Positions 60,801 through 64,000 of a DNA stretch of 64,000 nt are shown piece after piece. The DNA is from Sebastes aleutianus. Its lineage: Eukaryota > Chordata > Actinopteri > Perciformes > Sebastidae. The first letter of the stretch is position 1. Every line of letters starts with the position of its first letter. Under the pieces are notes generated by a model, which made no database searches, was not told the DNA's origin, and saw nothing but the letters and a program-made list of their open reading frames with translations. The DNA lies in NCBI GenBank assembly GCA_916700875.1, contig CAKAKS010000067.1, positions 23,073,591-23,137,590 on the forward strand, in the 5' to 3' direction. Made by a program: the position numbers and the translations under genes.

Positions 60801-62819
60801 GAATAAAGCGAGGGCTAATAATGACCAGACATCCAAACTGACTGATTTACTGAACTAACAGAAAATTTAAAATTGTTGGAACATCACTTAACAACATCCA
60901 AACTTCCCAGTGGTTATCATAGACTTTGTGTCCATTTAAAACGTTAAATTAGCAAAGGCTATGCTGTAATATCAAAGGTATTGCTGTAATAAAGTTAATT
61001 CTGTCTTTCAGCATTTGACTGTAAAGTGAGGAGGCAACGCTCACGGCCTGGCTCTAAGAAGAAGACACTGCCCTTACCACAGACTCCAGAGGAAATGTAC
61101 AGACTCACCTGCAGGTAATGCTTGTATTTTGTTTATAATATACTCTTTTTAAATGGTGGATAATATTGCATCTGCAGTCCAACAGACTTCAACAGTGATT
61201 GTTGCCCTGGGCAACCAGATTTGGACCACCGTCAAATGTTTGTTGTGGTCTATTTGCTTCTGTTGCCAACCATTTTTCTTTTATTTATAAAACAAAAACT
61301 GCCTGGATGACGGAGAGACCTGTTGTCATGGCTGAACTCCAAAGCGGTGAAACTGAGTGTGAAATCATATGTCACAAACAAGCATTGTGTATGATCACAC
61401 AGATTGTTATACCAAGTGGACAATGAACACCAAAGTTTTCTATATGAACACGGCACAACACTTGTGACAATAGTAGCAGTTCTCTTAATAATAGAAGTAT
61501 AATTTGATTTACACAGATTGATTAACAAAACATGTTAAATCTAAACCTAAGCAATGTGTTAAGTGAAATTCAGTTGGCCTATTTTTCTTACTCTTCTGTT
61601 CATAGTGCACCAATGGAAACATGGAATCATAACAATATGAAGTTAATCCAGTTCATTGTCTGTATATTTCTGTTTTTTATTCTCTAACTATAGAGACAAA
61701 TGCCCAGATGGTCCAAAATTAGTAACATGTAAATGCTATCCTACAAATATATCTGAGAGACTGCAGCTCTGCTATGTGAGGCTGTACTTAGCACAGTGGT
61801 GCTTTAAGCTAAATGCTAACATGCTAATGTTTAGCAAGTGTGATGTTCACCAAGGCCTATGGAAAGGAGGCTGGGTCACGGCAGACATGGGTCTTGGTGT
61901 ATGGGGTATAACACATGCAGAGTGTAACTGAAGCTGCGGTTGTGCGTTGCGATTGGCTCAATTTCGGTGAGGGCAGATCAGATTTTACTGCGCATGTGTT
62001 ATACCCCCAAAGATATGATGCGTTGATGACACGTGACCCAGCCTCCTTTCCATAGGCTTTGATCTTCAACATCTTAGTTTAGCATGCTAATATCTGCCAA
62101 TTAGCACTTAAAGTACAGCTGAGGCTGATGGGAATGTCATTAGTTTTGCATATATCTGATCATAAACCAAAGTATTAATTATTACAATTTGGACCTGATG
62201 GTGGCACTAGATGAAACATTAAGGGATCACCAAAGTTATTACAATTAATCCTGAGGCAAGGCCTATTCAAAGAGGCTGGGACACAGTTTTGAGCTCTGGG
62301 GTACGACACAGGCAGAGTGTAATTGGAGCTGCGGTCGTGCGTTGCTACTGGCTCAATTTCAGCGAGTGCAGACTTGATTTTACTGCGCATGTGTTGTACC
62401 CCAAAGACATGACGCGTTGATGACGCGTGACATCTCCTTATTCCACCCTCTTTGTCCTGAGGGGGACACAACTGTCCATCTCATGGCATCCAATAATTTC
62501 AGTCTGGATCCAAGTGGTTTAACAACCGCCAGACCAATATTCCCACCCCTAGACACGCTACAAGCATGAGTCAAAACCACTGTGTGTTGGTATATTATTA
62601 TCAATCTCTTCCTCTCTTTACAGGTTCTGTGACCTCGTCTTCCAGGGTCCGTTGTCGGTCCAGGAGGACTGGATTAAACATTTACAGAGACACATTATGA
62701 ACACTAGTGTCCCTCATACCGGGCTAGGCATGGTAGAGGTCACCGCGCTGTCCACTGACCCCCCGACCCTCAAGACTGACCAAGACAGCTCTCTGACAGC
62801 CACACACGCTGCCTCGTGA
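54850..62819 (+). CDS. znf644: ZNF644, C2H2 zinc-finger protein (G9a/GLP-associated family)
   Basis: Five coding exons: 54850-57313, 57950-58543, 59460-59579, 61012-61114, 62624-62819. They total 3477 nt, 1158 aa (human about 1327). Junctions are GT-AG and in phase. Shared blocks include WDPHKEFMQFL near 137, an adjacent basic stretch, VVSPEQVAS and RFCDLVFQGPLSVQEDWIKH. Fingers: 284-304, 317-337, 358-378, 387-408, 427-448, 761-781, 838-858, 1029-1049 (last His replaced by Tyr) and 1093-1117. Fingers six and seven have the GLSNH/QSNH-xRGH form seen in ZNF644 and WIZ, which recruit G9a/GLP H3K9 methyltransferases. An acidic run lies near 640-660. The first two coding exons hold over 85% of the frame. 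No signal or membrane segment. The main ATG is 3 nt after the acceptor at 54847. Confidence 0.93.
60241..60800 (-). pseudogene. Unrecognised coding-like remnant in ZNF644 intron 4
   Basis: A minus frame closing at 60260 encodes a protein-like stretch (YICRGFEVSVLRFLLPYLYS, ending LENAMNGDEKS) that I cannot assign. Upstream, coding-like sequence continues only after a frame shift (LLDPYLGEDTNNHWYTNYNY) and contains two stops. An AATAAA follows near 60200. This looks like a decayed gene copy or transposon gene. I do not claim a function. Confidence 0.35.
61843..62069. mobile_element. Palindromic hAT-like MITE, copy 1
   Basis: The element 61851-62061 starts CAAGGCCTATGGAAAGGAGG and ends CCTTTCCATAGGCTTTG, with arms near-perfect over about 28 bp. 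Imperfect 8-bp flanks ATGTTCAC and ATCTTCAA (6 of 8) look like an old duplication. Its interior matches the copy at 62257 (GCGCATGTGTT, CGTTGATGAC). It sits in an older repeat in ZNF644 intron 5. Confidence 0.78.
62249..62462. mobile_element. Palindromic hAT-like MITE, copy 2, with 8-bp TSD
   Basis: The element 62257-62454 starts CAAGGCCTATT and ends CCCTCTTTG. The perfect 8-bp duplication TCCTGAGG flanks it (62249-62256, 62455-62462). It is the same family as 61851-62061. Confidence 0.85.
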
Positions 62820-63633
62820 AGCCACTGGGGACCTTTTTAGTTTTCACTGACCTGTATGTGTATGTACATTGGATGTTCTTTCACCTTTTTTTTTTTTTAA
62901 GTCAATGAAATACTGGCCAAAAGTACAATATTGCTCAAGGATGGAGATATTGTGCATGTTTGGACAGATGAAAATGTTAATTATTTTGGATATTGTTACC
63001 TTTTTTTCTGTTTTTACATGGTCCATTTTTTGGAAATACAATTCCAGATGGACAGACTGTTTTTCCTGTTTTATGCAGTAATGTAGTGTGGAATCCATTT
63101 CTAATGAAGACAACTTTTACCTCAGATTTATCATGGTTTGAGTCCGTTTTTGTCAACATTTGGGAGCACCCCTGTTCTGTATCAATATTCACATTTAAAA
63201 AAAAAAATACATAGAATCATGTTTCTTTTGTATTGCAACACGTTCAAATCCAAGCCCACAGTCTCTGTTTTCAGGCCACAGAGTTGGTGAGATCGACTGA
63301 AAACGACAGCACCTGAAAGCTCACGATAAACAGTTCCAGGAATCACACAAGTGGAAAAATGAGCTACTATACGAGAACAAAATGAAAAATGTCTGCAAAC
63401 TTGTTATGCATAGAAAGTGTTTCATAGTATTTCAGTAACTGCATTGTTTCTAATACAAAATTAAAAACTGAAGGTGGCTAAGAAAAAAAGACACACTCTG
63501 CACAGCCAGTGCTGACAGTGCCCTTCATACATGTCACCTATATTTAATGTTTAAATATACTGTTTTGAGATAATTTAATTTTAAATGTACTATATCACAC
63601 AGATACAATGCTTAAAACATTTGTGTTGTTCTA

Positions 63634-63639
63634 AATAAA
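63634..63639 (+). terminator. Likely ZNF644 polyadenylation signal
   Basis: AATAAA about 815 bases past the ZNF644 stop, followed by an A-rich run and T-rich sequence. Confidence 0.5.
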
Positions 63640-63784
63640 AAAAAACAAGAAACAAGTTGACTTTTTCAATCTTTTTTTTCACACAAATTATAAAAACATT
63701 CAATCTGTACATTTTTAAAATTACAAACTTTAGCTTCTTAAGGTGACCAAATGGTGATGACCTGGGAGTTCAATAACAAACGTT

Positions 63785-64000
63785 AATTGTCCCAGCAGCT
63801 ATTTTGACATGTGATAGCTGGGTAAACACAGGTGTAATTAATAACATTAATTATAACCCTCTTCCATTTAGGCCCTGGTATTGTGCATTCTGGCTCACTG
63901 GAAGGGCTGTGACAGTAAATATAGTTAGACCATAATTTGTTCAATTCCACCTGTGTTTACCCTGCGATGACATGTCAAAATGGCTGCTGTGAAAAGGGCC
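63785..64000. repeat. Palindromic MITE running off the right edge
   Basis: GCAGCTATTTTGACATGTGA with GGGTAAACACAGGTG near 63798-63835 is the reverse complement of CACCTGTGTTTACCC with GACATGTCAAAATGGCTGC near 63950-63990. The element is cut by the window end. Confidence 0.75.

Larger units (their letters stand above)
61760..62530 (+). repeat. Older teleost repeat hosting two MITEs
   Basis: Pieces around the two MITEs join into one sequence I recall as common in fish: TGCTAACATGCTAATGTTTA, CTTAGTTTAGCATGCTAATA, GGCTGATGGGAATGTCATTA, and GATGGTGGCACTAGATGAAA. It lies in ZNF644 intron 5. Confidence 0.6.

Noticed and set aside
1..64000. Endogenous virus or toxin gene
   Set aside because: No gag, pol, env or toxin-like frame was recognised; only a possible solo LTR (36233-36504).

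Overview
The window is vertebrate nuclear DNA, most likely from a ray-finned teleost and probably a percomorph. The genes are split into many short GT-AG exons with orthologues I recognise from vertebrates. The gaps carry tRNA-derived SINE, LINE, hAT-like MITE and short-motif satellite sequence of the kind seen in teleosts. Gene names come from memory of the protein families; no search was run.

Five protein genes are present, all apparently complete. RPAP2 (minus, 1703-13583, 12 coding exons, 684 aa) is the RNA polymerase II CTD phosphatase and import factor. GLMN (plus, 16520-21871, 18 coding exons, 599 aa) is glomulin, a cullin-RING ligase inhibitor. CDC7 (minus, 23680-28352, 11 coding exons, 617 aa) is the replication-origin kinase. 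HFM1 (minus, 31217-47120, 38 coding exons, 1537 aa) is the meiotic crossover helicase. ZNF644 (plus, 54850-62819, 5 coding exons, 1158 aa) is a C2H2 zinc-finger chromatin factor. I checked every exon junction for phase; the five spliced frames stay open from ATG to stop. One HFM1 donor (near 35824) is weak, and one HFM1 intron appears to be GC-AG.

Layout: RPAP2 and GLMN are head to head, across about 1.1 kb made almost wholly of repeat sequence. GLMN and CDC7 converge. CDC7 and HFM1 are tandem on the minus strand, with the CDC7 promoter about 0.9 kb past the HFM1 stop. HFM1 and ZNF644 diverge across about 4.3 kb that holds a roughly 210-bp tandem satellite. From memory, human chromosome 1p22 carries the same genes in the same relative order, but with TGFBR3, BRDT, EPHX4, BTBD8 and C1orf146 between CDC7 and GLMN. 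Here GLMN and CDC7 are adjacent.

The genes do not form an operon or pathway, though CDC7 (replication) and HFM1 (meiotic recombination) both act on chromosomes. I found no novel enzymatic system. The unusual material is repeat structure: a 1.7-kb 16-bp minisatellite that stays open in its coding frames inside RPAP2 intron 1; a roughly 970-bp GATA array that seems to have grown from a LINE tail; several transposons with intact target-site duplications, some nested; a TTAA-flanked CpG-rich element in HFM1; and paired palindromic MITEs inside one older repeat in ZNF644.
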